Of a stretch of 64,000 nt of DNA, positions 30,864 to 39,591 are shown piece by piece; the first letter of the stretch is position 1, and each line of letters opens with the position of its first letter. Made by a program: the position numbers and the translations under genes. The DNA lies in assembly GCF_036408855.1 (NCBI RefSeq), contig NZ_JAZGJQ010000003.1, positions 124,001 through 188,000 of the forward strand. Reading direction: 5' to 3'. The stretch comes from Olsenella_K absiana. Its GTDB lineage: Bacteria > Actinomycetota > Coriobacteriia > Coriobacteriales > Atopobiaceae. Under the pieces are notes generated by a model. That model was not told the DNA's origin. It saw nothing but the letters and a program-made list of their open reading frames with translations, and made no database searches.

Positions 30864-32627
30864 ATGAAGGCACTGTTCAACGACGGCCACGTCGAGGAGA
30901 TCCCCGAGGACCAGGAACTCCACGTGATCCGCCACTCCGCAGCCCACATCATGGCCCAGGCCATCGCGCGCCTCTACCCCGGGGCGAAGTTCGCCTACGG
31001 CCCCGCGACCGACAACGGCTTCTACTACGACGTCGATCTCGGCGACAGGAAGGTCTCCGAGGAGGACTTCCCCGCGATCGAGGCGGAGATGCGCAAGATC
31101 TGCAAGGAGAACCTCAAGTTCCAGGCCTTCGAGAAGCCGCGCGACGAGGCCGTCGCCTTCATGGCGGAGCGCGGCCAGGACTACAAGGTCGAGCACATCG
31201 GTGACCTCGACCCCAGCGTGCGCATCACCTTCTACCAGCAGGGCGAGTACGTCGACATGTGCGTGGGGCCCCACCTCCTCTACACCAAGGCGCTGAAGGC
31301 CTTCAAGCTCACGGCCGTCTCCGGCGCCTACTGGAAGGCCGACTCCAACAACAAGATGCTCACCCGCATCAACGGCGTCGCGTTCCGCAACAAGGATGAG
31401 ATGGACGCCTACTTCAAGCTCCTCGAGGAGGCCGAGAAGCGCGACCACCGCAAGATCGGCAAGGAGATGGAGCTCTTCATGTTCTCGGACTTCGGTCCGG
31501 GCTTCCCCTTCTGGCTCCCCAACGGCATGAGGATCGTCAACTCCCTCAAGCAGTACTGGATGGAGATGCAGGACGCGTACGGCTATGAGCAGGTCGACAC
31601 GCCGATCATCCTCTCCCGCCAGCTCTGGGAGACCTCGGGCCACTGGGACCACTACAAGGAGAACATGTACACCACGTCCATCGACGACGAGGACTACGCC
31701 ATCAAGCCGATGAACTGCCCCGGCGCCTGCCTGATCTACAAGTCGCGCCCCCGCAGCTACCGTGACCTGCCGCTCAAGCTCGCCGAGGCCGGTAAGGACC
31801 ACCGCCACGAGCTGCGCGGCGCCCTCCACGGCCTTTTCCGCGTGCGCTCCTTCACGCAGGACGACGCGCACCTCTTCATCCGCCCGGACCAGATCACCGA
31901 GCAGGTGACGGACGTCGCGCACCTGATCACGGCCTACTACAAGCAGTTCGGGTTCCCCTACAAGGTCGAGCTCTCCACCCGTCCGGATGACTCCATGGGC
32001 TCCGACGAGGACTGGGCGCTCGCCGAGCAGGGCCTCAAGGACGCGCTGGAGGCCATGGGCGTCGACTACACGCTCAACCCCGGCGACGGCGCCTTCTACG
32101 GCCCCAAGATCGACTTCCACCTGCAGGACTGCCTCGGCAGGACCTGGCAGTGCGGCACCATCCAGCTCGACTTCCAGCTCCCGCAGAACTTCGAGCTCGA
32201 GTACACCGACAAGGACGGCAGCAAGAAGCGCCCGATCATGATCCATCGCGCGGGCTTCGGCTCCTTCGAGCGCTTCATCGGCATGCTGACCGAGCAGTAC
32301 GCGGGCAAGTTCCCGACCTGGCTCTCGCCCTGCCAGGTCAAGGTGCTCCCCGTCTCCGAGAAGACCCGCGAGTACGCCGACGAGGTAGCGCGCAAGCTCC
32401 GCGACGCCGGCGTGCGCGTCAAGGTGGACGAGCGCGACGAGAAGATCGGCTACAAGATCCGTGAGGCCCGCAGCATCGACCGCGTGCCGTACATGCTGAT
32501 CCTCGGCGAGAAGGAGAAGGAGGCCGGCAACATCTCCGTGCGCGACCGCACCAACGAGACGCACACCGCCGAGCTGGACGACTTCATCGCCGACGTCACG
32601 GCCGAGATCCGCGAGCGCCGCGGCTAG
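30864..32627 (+). CDS. thrS: Threonine-tRNA ligase lacking the TGS domain
   Basis: Class II synthetase for tRNA-Thr. The protein starts almost directly with the editing domain (HVIRHSAAHIMAQAIARLYPG, and CVGPHL near residue 132). The catalytic domain follows, with the zinc cysteine in MNCPGACLIY and arginines in RSFTQDDAHLFI. The anticodon-binding domain begins near 490 (QVKVLPVSEKTREYADE). At 587 residues it lacks the roughly 60-residue N-terminal TGS domain of standard ThrRS. No upstream in-frame TGS-like sequence is seen. Confidence 0.97.
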   Translation: MKALFNDGHVEEIPEDQELHVIRHSAAHIMAQAIARLYPGAKFAYGPATDNGFYYDVDLGDRKVSEEDFPAIEAEMRKICKENLKFQAFEKPRDEAVAFMAERGQDYKVEHIGDLDPSVRITFYQQGEYVDMCVGPHLLYTKALKAFKLTAVSGAYWKADSNNKMLTRINGVAFRNKDEMDAYFKLLEEAEKRDHRKIGKEMELFMFSDFGPGFPFWLPNGMRIVNSLKQYWMEMQDAYGYEQVDTPIILSRQLWETSGHWDHYKENMYTTSIDDEDYAIKPMNCPGACLIYKSRPRSYRDLPLKLAEAGKDHRHELRGALHGLFRVRSFTQDDAHLFIRPDQITEQVTDVAHLITAYYKQFGFPYKVELSTRPDDSMGSDEDWALAEQGLKDALEAMGVDYTLNPGDGAFYGPKIDFHLQDCLGRTWQCGTIQLDFQLPQNFELEYTDKDGSKKRPIMIHRAGFGSFERFIGMLTEQYAGKFPTWLSPCQVKVLPVSEKTREYADEVARKLRDAGVRVKVDERDEKIGYKIREARSIDRVPYMLILGEKEKEAGNISVRDRTNETHTAELDDFIADVTAEIRERRG

Positions 32628-32673
32628 AGGGCGCCGAGGCCGCAGGCGCTTGCGGCCACCCACGCCTTGGCAG

Positions 32674-32720
32674 AAGAGCCCCCATCCGGGACCCGAGCAC
32701 GGGTCGGGACGGGGGCTCTT
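32674..32720. terminator. Strong hairpin terminator after thrS
   Basis: A long stem, AAGAGCCCCCATCCGGGACC pairing with the right arm ending GGGGGCTCTT at 32720, with few mismatches. It separates thrS from the convergent DUF3825-like gene and can serve both strands. Confidence 0.8.
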
Positions 32721-32773
32721 CCTCGTCGGGGGACGTCTGCGCCGGGCGCAGGTGCGCCGCCGCGGCGCCGACG

Positions 32774-34867
32774 TCAGAGGAGCCAGGCGGGCGGGCAGGC
32801 GCAGGCAGGCCGGGCGCAGGCGCGGGCGTCTGCCAGCGAGAGGAAGGCGCCTGCCGCATAGGTGCCGTCCCCAGACGGCCGCAGGGCGACGCAGCAGTCG
32901 ATGGCGTCCCCGGCGAGCGCGACCGGCAGCAGGGGCACGACCGCATCGGTGGCCGGCACGTAGGCGGGCACGCAGGGACGGTAGCCGAGCGCGGCCGAGC
33001 GCAGCGCCCTTCGGCACGCCCGCTCGATGGGCGTGGCCAGACGGGCGAGAAGGGCCTCGTCTTCCAGGACCGCTCGACCCAGATCGTCGGGGGAGCCCTT
33101 CGCCAGGAGCCCGGACGTGCGCGGACTCTCCGCGAGCGCCTCCTCCAGGAAGGCGCGCGGGAGCCGGCTCAGCTGGTGCAGGGCGATTTGCCCGAGGTCG
33201 AGCTCGAGTTTCGCGTCCAGCGCGGGCACGAGGCCCTCCGCGGCGTCGAGGTAGCTCGCGGGCAGCGGAAGCTCCCCGAAGGCCGCGAGGGCTGCGGGCC
33301 GCTCGTCGGCGAGGGGGTCTGCCGCGACGACTGCGTCGGCCGTCCACGGCGCGGCGACGCCGGAGGCCCCGCCCTCCTCCGTGGCCTTGAGGACGAGGTA
33401 CACGTCGAGCCCGCGCGGGTCGCGCAGGCCGGTGTCGAGCGCGGCCCTCCTGCCCGAGGCGTCCTGGACGAGCCTGCCCTGGCGCCTGATGCGGAACACG
33501 GTCGCGCAGAGGTAGTAGCGGAGAAGCCCGTGGGAGTCCGCGACGTCGCCGTCCTTCTCGAAGCGCCACCCATCGGGCGCGCAGGCGGATGCGAGCGCGC
33601 CGACGAGGGCGTCCCACGAGGGGATGGCGACGAGGGAGGCGAACTCGCGCCTCACGCTGACGCGCTCCTCGAAGTCGCGTCGCGCGGGGACGAGCAGCTC
33701 CCAGGGCTCGGCCTCGACGGGGCACCCGGAGGGGCCGGCGGCCTCGAGGGCCGCACCGGTCGCGTCGTCGTCCACCCGCTCGACGCGCCAGGACCTCCCG
33801 GTGGGGTCGGCCTTCCCATGGGCGAGCGCGAGCTCGATGGGGGTGCCGTCGGCGTGGAGGTAGCGCAGGGGGAAGGAGACGCGCGTGCGGCTTCCCCGGA
33901 CGGCGCCGGTCGAGACGGCGTAGGCCCAGTCCTCGTCGAGCACCTTGGGGAGGTTCGCGTCGAAGGGGAGGGCGCGCGCGAGGGCGCCGGCGAGGCGCGT
34001 GGGAAGGTGCACCTCGGCGGTGAAGTCGGTCGGGATGCCTCGCAGGTCGGGCGCCTCGTCCACGGCGATGGGCAGCGCCACGGGCGCGACGGGTGCCGCG
34101 GGTGCGGCGGATGCCGTGGGGGCCGCGGGCGCGGCAGGGGCGGAGAAGGACGTGGGCGTCGTGGGCTCTGCGGAGGGGCGGGCCGGCGCCTCGGCTGTGC
34201 CGTCCTCGCCGTCGACCTCGGCCTCGGCGGTCGGCGCCTCGTCGGCCGGAGCCTCGTCGGCGGCAGCCTCGCTCGCAGGTTCCTCGCTAGAGGCCGGCGC
34301 GACGCGCACGTCCTCGCCGGATGCAGCCTCGGGCTCCGCGGGCTTCTCAGCCGCATCGCCCGTCACGGCCTCGGGCTCCACGGGTGCCGCCACAGCCTCG
34401 GGCTCCGCGGGGGCCGCCACGGCCTCGGGCTCCAAGGGGACCGCCACGGCCTCGGGCTCCGCGGGGGCCGCCACGGCCTCGGGCTCCGCGGGCTTCTTCG
34501 CCTTGCGCACGCACTTCGGCCTGGTAGGCCGCGCGCCCTTCGGCTGGCGTCCCTTCCTCCAGGGCTTGCCGCCCGCTGCCTTGCGGTCCTTGTCGTCCTC
34601 GGCGGCCTCGAGGTACTTGTCCCAGTCGGGGAGGCGCTCGATGCGGACGTAGGAGCGGCCTCCCTTGAAGTCGAGGATGGTCACGAACTCGTCGAGCATC
34701 TCGAGGAGCTCGCGCGTGGAGGCGATGCCGAGGTCCGCCGCCGAGAGGCCGTCCTCTGCGAGCACCTCCTCGACGTGCGTCACGAACGTCTGACGGCCGA
34801 ATCCGAAGCGCTCCGAGAGGAGGCGATAAAAGTAGAGCTTATTCCCAGGTGTCAAGGTAGGCTGCAA
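32774..34867 (-). CDS. DUF3825-like protein with Glu-Pro-Ala repeat linker
   Basis: 697 residues in three parts. The N-terminal 80 residues look like a small helical domain (LYFYRLLSERFGFGRQTFVTHVEEVL). Residues about 120-270 are low-complexity, with a 9-residue EPEAVAAPA repeat. The C-terminal half carries segments I associate with DUF3825, such as YYLCATVFRIRRQGRL then AALDTGLRDPRG, and the closing YAAGAFLSLADARACARP. The function is unknown. The start is TTG with GAAGGGA upstream. It is divergent from the PLP-fold gene at 35061. Confidence 0.7.
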   Translation of the reverse strand: MQPTLTPGNKLYFYRLLSERFGFGRQTFVTHVEEVLAEDGLSAADLGIASTRELLEMLDEFVTILDFKGGRSYVRIERLPDWDKYLEAAEDDKDRKAAGGKPWRKGRQPKGARPTRPKCVRKAKKPAEPEAVAAPAEPEAVAVPLEPEAVAAPAEPEAVAAPVEPEAVTGDAAEKPAEPEAASGEDVRVAPASSEEPASEAAADEAPADEAPTAEAEVDGEDGTAEAPARPSAEPTTPTSFSAPAAPAAPTASAAPAAPVAPVALPIAVDEAPDLRGIPTDFTAEVHLPTRLAGALARALPFDANLPKVLDEDWAYAVSTGAVRGSRTRVSFPLRYLHADGTPIELALAHGKADPTGRSWRVERVDDDATGAALEAAGPSGCPVEAEPWELLVPARRDFEERVSVRREFASLVAIPSWDALVGALASACAPDGWRFEKDGDVADSHGLLRYYLCATVFRIRRQGRLVQDASGRRAALDTGLRDPRGLDVYLVLKATEEGGASGVAAPWTADAVVAADPLADERPAALAAFGELPLPASYLDAAEGLVPALDAKLELDLGQIALHQLSRLPRAFLEEALAESPRTSGLLAKGSPDDLGRAVLEDEALLARLATPIERACRRALRSAALGYRPCVPAYVPATDAVVPLLPVALAGDAIDCCVALRPSGDGTYAAGAFLSLADARACARPACACPPAWLL
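34364..34490. repeat. 27-bp tandem repeat, nearly five copies
   Basis: In-frame 27-bp units starting CACGGCCTCGGGCTCC encode the EPEAVAAPA repeat of the DUF3825-like protein. The copies are nearly identical at DNA level, so the array is probably young or kept uniform by recombination and may vary in length between strains. Confidence 0.9.
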
Positions 34868-35060
34868 TTGTGGTCCCTTCGTAGTGTGCTAGACGATGGT
34901 AGCACCAGCACACCCTCCCGCGCCGCCTGCCACCCTGTCTTGGACCAGTGGCTCGCCCACGCGGCGCGCACCGGTCGTATCCTTGCTGATGGCGCTTTCA
35001 GGCGATGTTACACTCTGCTTTAAGAAAGGAGCGTAGAGGACACGAGGGGAAGGAGACGCC

Positions 35061-35945
35061 TTGGAATCTGGACGCGCGGCCGAGCTGGAGGGGATACTGG
35101 ACGACCAAGCCGCGTACGAGGACGCCCTCGCCACCATCGAGGACGGCTTCTCGAGGCGGCTGTGCGCGGTGCGGACCCGCATCGTGGCGATGGAGGACGG
35201 CATCGGGGCACTCAGGCGGCTGGGCCTCGAGCGCAAGGTCAGGTTCCTGCGCGTGCTGGGCGGCAGGCCGGTCACGTGCCACGACGTGCGCCAGGCCGCC
35301 GGCGACGCCCGGGACGCCGGGGAGCTCCTCGTGGCGGACAACACGCTGGCCACCTCCTTCGGGTGCCAGGCGACGCGCCTCGGGGCGCACATCGCCTACG
35401 AGGAGCTGGACCACGTGGTGCAGCGCGAGGGCTCCAACCTCATGGCGATCAGCGTCTCGAGGGACGCCGTGCAGGCCGTCACCGACCTCGGCCGGAGGCT
35501 CAAGGGCATCCGGAGGCCCACGGCGGCAGAGGTCGTAGAGCTCGCCACCGGCCTGGAGGACTTCGACGAGCGCCGCCGCGCGGCCTTTGACTGCGCGCAG
35601 GTCGTGGCCTACTACCTGCTCTGCCACCCTAAGGTCGCCCACGTCTACTACCCGGGTCTGCCGCACGACCCGTCGTTCGCCGTGGCGTCGAGCATCATCA
35701 GGAACGGCTTCGGGAGCTGCGTCGACTTCGAGCTCGACCTCACGGACACCGGCTCCATGGCCCGTGTCCTCGAGAGCGCGCGCGAGGTGCTGGACCCGTG
35801 GGCCCCCGGGGGCGACGGCGTGGAGTTCCTAAGGCTCGCGCAGGGCGAGAAGGACCCGCTGCATGCCCTCGTCCGCCTGCGCTGCGGCCACGCGAAGCCC
35901 CTTCCGTTCGTCTCCAAGCTCGAGCGCGTCCTCGCGACCGCATGA
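35061..35945 (+). CDS. Cys/Met-metabolism PLP-fold protein without catalytic lysine
   Basis: 294 residues. VADNTLATSFGCQATRLGAHI and HPKVAHVYYPGLPHDP match the cystathionine synthase/lyase family. Where those enzymes have SATKY, with the lysine that binds PLP, this protein has YEELDHVV. The N-terminal third is replaced by a helical segment and the total is about 100 residues short. It is probably not a normal transsulfuration enzyme and could be a non-catalytic or regulatory relic. TTG start with AAGGAGA upstream. The stop overlaps the next ATG. Confidence 0.75.
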   Translation: MESGRAAELEGILDDQAAYEDALATIEDGFSRRLCAVRTRIVAMEDGIGALRRLGLERKVRFLRVLGGRPVTCHDVRQAAGDARDAGELLVADNTLATSFGCQATRLGAHIAYEELDHVVQREGSNLMAISVSRDAVQAVTDLGRRLKGIRRPTAAEVVELATGLEDFDERRRAAFDCAQVVAYYLLCHPKVAHVYYPGLPHDPSFAVASSIIRNGFGSCVDFELDLTDTGSMARVLESAREVLDPWAPGGDGVEFLRLAQGEKDPLHALVRLRCGHAKPLPFVSKLERVLATA

Positions 35946-36610
35946 GGTCGCGAGGGGTTCGTCCAGCAGCCTGGCGCTCGGTCCGGCGGGCGGCGCTGAC
36001 AAGGACGTGGCGGGTCGTAGCCCTCGCGCTGGCGGCCGCCCTCGCGCTCGTCGCGCCTGTCGGCCTCGCGGCGTGCACGGACGACGCGGGCCAGGCTCGG
36101 GCGTCCGCAGCCGCTGTCCTCGACGTCCTCAAGGACCCCACGAGGGAGGGCCTCGAGGGGCTCGTGGGCACCTCCGGGGCGGCGGAGCTCGACGCGGCGG
36201 CGACCGAGCTCGCGGGGGAGGGCATCGACCTCTACGAGCTGATGTCGCACCTCGGGAGGCACTTCGACTACACGATCGACTCCGTCCAGGTCACGGGCGA
36301 CGAGGCGGTCGTGGCCGTCTCGAGCTCCAACGCGGACTTCTCGGCGGCGATGGCCTCCGCGGAGGCGCGCGCGGACGCGTGGCTCGAGAGCGAAGATGGC
36401 CAGCAGGCGTACGCGGCGGGCGACAAGGACGCGATCTCGAGGCGCTACGCGGAGCTCCTCTACGAGGAGGTCGACGCGTCGACGGAGACGGTCAGCGCCT
36501 CCGGCGAGCTCAGGCTCCGCCGCGCCGACGGCTCGTCCTGGAGGCTCGAGGACGGCAGCGAGGACGAGCTCGTCTCCGTCTTCTTCGCCGGTCAGCAGGT
36601 CGCCTGGTAG
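35942..36610 (+). CDS. Putative lipoprotein of unknown function
   Basis: 222 residues. A basic N-terminus and hydrophobic segment (VVALALAAALALVAPVG) end in the lipobox LAAC near residue 40, so export and lipidation are predicted. The mature part is acidic, with an alternating helix/strand pattern (DYTIDSVQVTGDEAVVAVSSS), possibly an NTF2- or DUF4878-like fold, though I cannot confirm it. ATG overlaps the stop of the PLP-fold gene (ATGA), so the two are translationally coupled. Confidence 0.8.
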   Translation: MRSRGVRPAAWRSVRRAALTRTWRVVALALAAALALVAPVGLAACTDDAGQARASAAAVLDVLKDPTREGLEGLVGTSGAAELDAAATELAGEGIDLYELMSHLGRHFDYTIDSVQVTGDEAVVAVSSSNADFSAAMASAEARADAWLESEDGQQAYAAGDKDAISRRYAELLYEEVDASTETVSASGELRLRRADGSSWRLEDGSEDELVSVFFAGQQVAW

Positions 36611-36702
36611 GGGAGGCGCCACGGCGCGGGCGCCGGCCGCGCGCCGGGACCCGCGCCACGGTGCGGTCGCGCATGGCACGCTCCCCGGCGACCCCGCCGT
36701 AC

Positions 36703-37215
36703 CTACGGGCGTACGCGCTGGTAGGTGACGTAGGAGAAGGGCACGCCCCCGGCGGTCACCCCTCCGGGCTCCTCCTCGGCGACGACCCATGACGGGTTCG
36801 CGTCGAGGTCGGGGAAGAAGGCGTCGGCGGGGAGCACGACGTCGTTCTTCGTGACGTAGGCGAGCTCGCAGGCGGGGAGGAGCTCGCGGTAGACGCTCTC
36901 GCCCCCGATGAGCCAGACCTTCTCGCCCTTCCCGCCCTTCTCACCTGCCCCTTCCGAGACGGCGCGCAGGGCCTCGTCGACGTCGTGGACCACCTCGACG
37001 CCGGCGGCCCGGAAGCCCCCGTCGCGGGTGAGGACGACGTTGCGGCGCCCCTTGAGCGCCCCGCCGGGGAAGCTCTCGAAGGTCTTGCGGCCCATCAGCA
37101 CGGTGCCGCCCATCGTGAGCTCGACGAAGCGGTGCATGTCGGCCTTGTTCCTCACGAGGAGCCTGCCCTCGGAGCCGATGCCCCAGTCGCCCGTCACAGA
37201 GACGATCGCGTTCAT
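36703..37215 (-). CDS. folA: Dihydrofolate reductase
   Basis: Reduces dihydrofolate to THF and is the trimethoprim target. The start MNAIVSVTGDWGIGSEG carries the family N-terminus. VLMGRKTFESF is the NADPH-binding element and VWLIGGESVYRELL the second one. The 170 residues are normal. A short charged insert (SEGAGEKGGKGEK) is odd. It lies 8 bases after thyA with AGGAGG upstream, the usual thyA-folA pairing. Confidence 0.95.
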   Translation of the reverse strand: MNAIVSVTGDWGIGSEGRLLVRNKADMHRFVELTMGGTVLMGRKTFESFPGGALKGRRNVVLTRDGGFRAAGVEVVHDVDEALRAVSEGAGEKGGKGEKVWLIGGESVYRELLPACELAYVTKNDVVLPADAFFPDLDANPSWVVAEEEPGGVTAGGVPFSYVTYQRVRP

Positions 37216-37223
37216 CTGGCCTC

Positions 37224-38072
37224 CTAGATCGCGATGGGGATGTTCTTGACCTGCGGGCCGTGCTGGTAGTCCTCGACGACGAGGTCGTCGGTGGTGAAGT
37301 CGTAGAAGTCCGTGACCTCGGGGTTGAGCGAGACCTTGGGGGCCGGGTACTGCGGGCGCTCGATGAGCTCGCGTACGACGTCGACGTGGCGGTCGTAGAT
37401 GTGGGCGTCCGCGATCATGTGGACGAGCTCGCCGGCGACCATGCCCTCGACCTGCGCGACCATCATGAGCAGGAGCGCGTACTGGCAGACGTTCCAGTTG
37501 TTGGCCGCGAGGACGTCCTGGCTGCGCTGGACGAGCAGCAGGTTGAGCGTCGGCCTCTCGTCGCCCGGCGCGCGCGTCACGTTGTAGATCGCATTGAAGG
37601 CGCACGGGTAGAGGTGCATCTCCGAGAGGTCGTGGAAGTTGTACAGGTTCGTCATGATGCGCCTGCTGTAGGGCTCGTGCTCGAGCTGCCACAGGACGCG
37701 GTCCATCTGGTCGAAGTCGCCCTCGGGGTAGTGGCTCCTCTGGGCCACCTGGTAGCCGTAGGCCTTGCCGATCGAGCCCGTCTCGTCGGCCCACTCGTCC
37801 CAGATGTGGCTGTGGAGGTCGTGGATGTTGTTGGACTTGCGCTGGTAGATCCAGAGGACCTCGTCCATGCAGCTCTTGAGGGCGGTCCTGCGGAGCGTGA
37901 GCGCCGGGAACTCCTCCCTGAGGTCGTAGCGATTGCACACGCCGAAGCGCTTGATGGTGTAGGCGCTCGTGCCGTCCTCCCAGTGCGGGCGGACCTTCTG
38001 GCCCTCGGTCGTGGTCCCGTTCTTGATGATGTCGTCGCACATGGCGACGAAGATCTCGTCTGCCTTGCTCAT
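37224..38072 (-). CDS. thyA: Thymidylate synthase (ThyA)
   Basis: Methylates dUMP using methylene-THF and yields dihydrofolate, which the downstream reductase recycles. The catalytic Cys is in HLYPCAFNAIYNV. RSQDVLAANNWNVCQYALLL holds the dUMP contacts and HIYDRHVDVV the C-terminal signature. The 282 residues are typical. The residue after the active Cys is Ala instead of the common His, a variant I recall from other bacterial ThyA. ATG 38072. Confidence 0.96.
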   Translation of the reverse strand: MSKADEIFVAMCDDIIKNGTTTEGQKVRPHWEDGTSAYTIKRFGVCNRYDLREEFPALTLRRTALKSCMDEVLWIYQRKSNNIHDLHSHIWDEWADETGSIGKAYGYQVAQRSHYPEGDFDQMDRVLWQLEHEPYSRRIMTNLYNFHDLSEMHLYPCAFNAIYNVTRAPGDERPTLNLLLVQRSQDVLAANNWNVCQYALLLMMVAQVEGMVAGELVHMIADAHIYDRHVDVVRELIERPQYPAPKVSLNPEVTDFYDFTTDDLVVEDYQHGPQVKNIPIAI

Positions 38073-38175
38073 GTGGCTCCAATCTGTCGTCGTCCGCTGC
38101 CCTCGGGCAGCCCCTAGGCGGAGAGGCCGCCTGTCGCGCGCTTGTCGTCGGTCTCCAAGAGCCCCTCCCGGTCCC

Positions 38176-38598
38176 CTACAGGTGCTCCGCCGAGAACAGC
38201 GCGTCCCAGAGGACGCCGAGCGACATCGCGACCTTGCGGTCAGCCGGCAGCCAGTCAACGTCCAGGAGCTCGTCGCGGCCGAGCCAGCGCGCGTCGGAGT
38301 GCTCGAGGAGGGTCGGCTCCTCGCCGGGCGCGAGGGTGCAGACGTAGCAGTCGAGCGTGAGGTGGAAGTCCCCGTAGTCCTGCTCCACCGTGTCGAGGAA
38401 CCACACGGTGGAGAGGCGCGCCGCGAGCTCCTCGGAGATCTCGCGCCTGAGGGCCTGCTCGCCCGTCTCGCCCTTCTCCACCTTGCCGCCGGGGAACTCC
38501 CAGCCTCCCTGCATGTCGCCGTGCCCGCGCTGGCAGCAGAACACGGAGTCGTCGCGGCTGATGACGGCGCAGACGGCGTGGACCTTACGCTCTGCCAT
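38176..38598 (-). CDS. Nudix hydrolase, MutT-like
   Basis: 140 residues with a complete Nudix box, GGKVEKGETGEQALRREISEEL, near residue 38. The start KVHAVCAVISRDDSVFCCQRG is like MutT/CTP pyrophosphohydrolases. It probably cleans oxidised or non-canonical nucleotides; the substrate is not determined. ATG 38598 lies 2 bases after the thioesterase stop, so the two are cotranscribed, with thyA-folA about 100 bases downstream. Confidence 0.9.
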   Translation of the reverse strand: MAERKVHAVCAVISRDDSVFCCQRGHGDMQGGWEFPGGKVEKGETGEQALRREISEELAARLSTVWFLDTVEQDYGDFHLTLDCYVCTLAPGEEPTLLEHSDARWLGRDELLDVDWLPADRKVAMSLGVLWDALFSAEHL

Positions 38599-38600
38599 GG

Positions 38601-39377
38601 CTAGGCCTCCCTTCCGGCGCCCGACGGCGAGGGGAGCGGCGCCGGGGCGCCGGGCTCCGTCGGAAGCGACTCGAAGCTCACGATTGCGTAGGACGACCCC
38701 GACTCGTCGGCGAGGTCGACGATGTAGCCGCCTTCCGTCGCGTGCAGGCGCGGGCAGACCACGTCCCCGAGCAGCGCCATGCTGCGGTACTGCACGCGGA
38801 TGACGCGGGTCGAGAACTCCGGGTCGCGCGCGCGGACGATGCCGTCGGCGATCGAGACGTACTGGGCGTTGTTGACGTGGTTGTTGGTGTCGAGCATCTG
38901 CTCGACCACGTGGAAGCTCGGGAGCTCGACCCCGCCCTTGGGCACCTTGATCTTGCGCGAGGTGCGCGGCAGGTCGAGCCTCGGCTCGCCGGTGACGTAG
39001 ACGTGCTCGAAGTCCGGGATCCGGCAGGGGCTCTTTGCCGCCGTGTCGTAGGTGAACCAGATGGAGTCGGCGAGCACGCAGGGCTCGCCTCCCTCGTCGG
39101 TGATGGAGAAGTTCCTGTTGGAGGTCACGCTGCCCATCTCGTAGGCGTTCGTGGAGACGCGGATCTTCTCCGCGAACCTGGGGAGCCTGAGGACGTGGAT
39201 CTGCCAGGCGGCGATGAACCAGGCGTAGTCGTGCGCCGCCATGAACTCCAGCCCGTGGCCGACGTGGTCGGAGTGGAAGGTCGTGCAGTCCTGTAGGTAG
39301 TCGATCAGGCCGACGATGGAGAGCCTGCCGCTCTTGTCGCACTCGCTGTAGCGGACCCTGCTTTCGAACGAATACAT
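38601..39377 (-). CDS. Acyl-ACP thioesterase
   Basis: 258 residues forming a double hot-dog fold of the FatA/FatB-like bacterial family. The first half carries RVRYSECDKSGRLSIVGLIDYLQD, and the second carries VEQMLDTNNHVNNAQYVSIA with the expected catalytic Asn and His (NxHVNN). It releases fatty acids from ACP, perhaps for membrane lipid adjustment. ATG 39377 is preceded by GAGGAG. It is divergent from a TetR gene, which is a natural candidate regulator. Confidence 0.9.
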   Translation of the reverse strand: MYSFESRVRYSECDKSGRLSIVGLIDYLQDCTTFHSDHVGHGLEFMAAHDYAWFIAAWQIHVLRLPRFAEKIRVSTNAYEMGSVTSNRNFSITDEGGEPCVLADSIWFTYDTAAKSPCRIPDFEHVYVTGEPRLDLPRTSRKIKVPKGGVELPSFHVVEQMLDTNNHVNNAQYVSIADGIVRARDPEFSTRVIRVQYRSMALLGDVVCPRLHATEGGYIVDLADESGSSYAIVSFESLPTEPGAPAPLPSPSGAGREA

Positions 39378-39560
39378 GCAACTCCTCACTGTTGGCTTCG
39401 TATACGTTAGCACCCGGCGCCCGCCCTGCCAGCGCGCCGCCTCGGCCTACGCCTGCTGTCCATGGGACGGTCGGCGCTGGCCGCGGATGCGTCTTCCGCG
39501 AGTTGGCCGGCTTCGTGCCGCCCGCTAGCAGTCCGGCTTCGTACCGCCCGTCTGCGATGG

Positions 39561-39569
39561 TGGTATCGT
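39561..39569 (+). promoter_or_regulatory. Extended -10 element of the first TetR gene
   Basis: TGGTATCGT, 22 bases before the ATG at 39592. No convincing -35. Confidence 0.35.
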
Positions 39570-39591
39570 GGTGAGGATTGGAGTGGATGGC

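Noticed and set aside
34364..34490. A CRISPR-like array
   Set aside because: The 27-bp units are contiguous with no spacers and lie in frame within a coding sequence.
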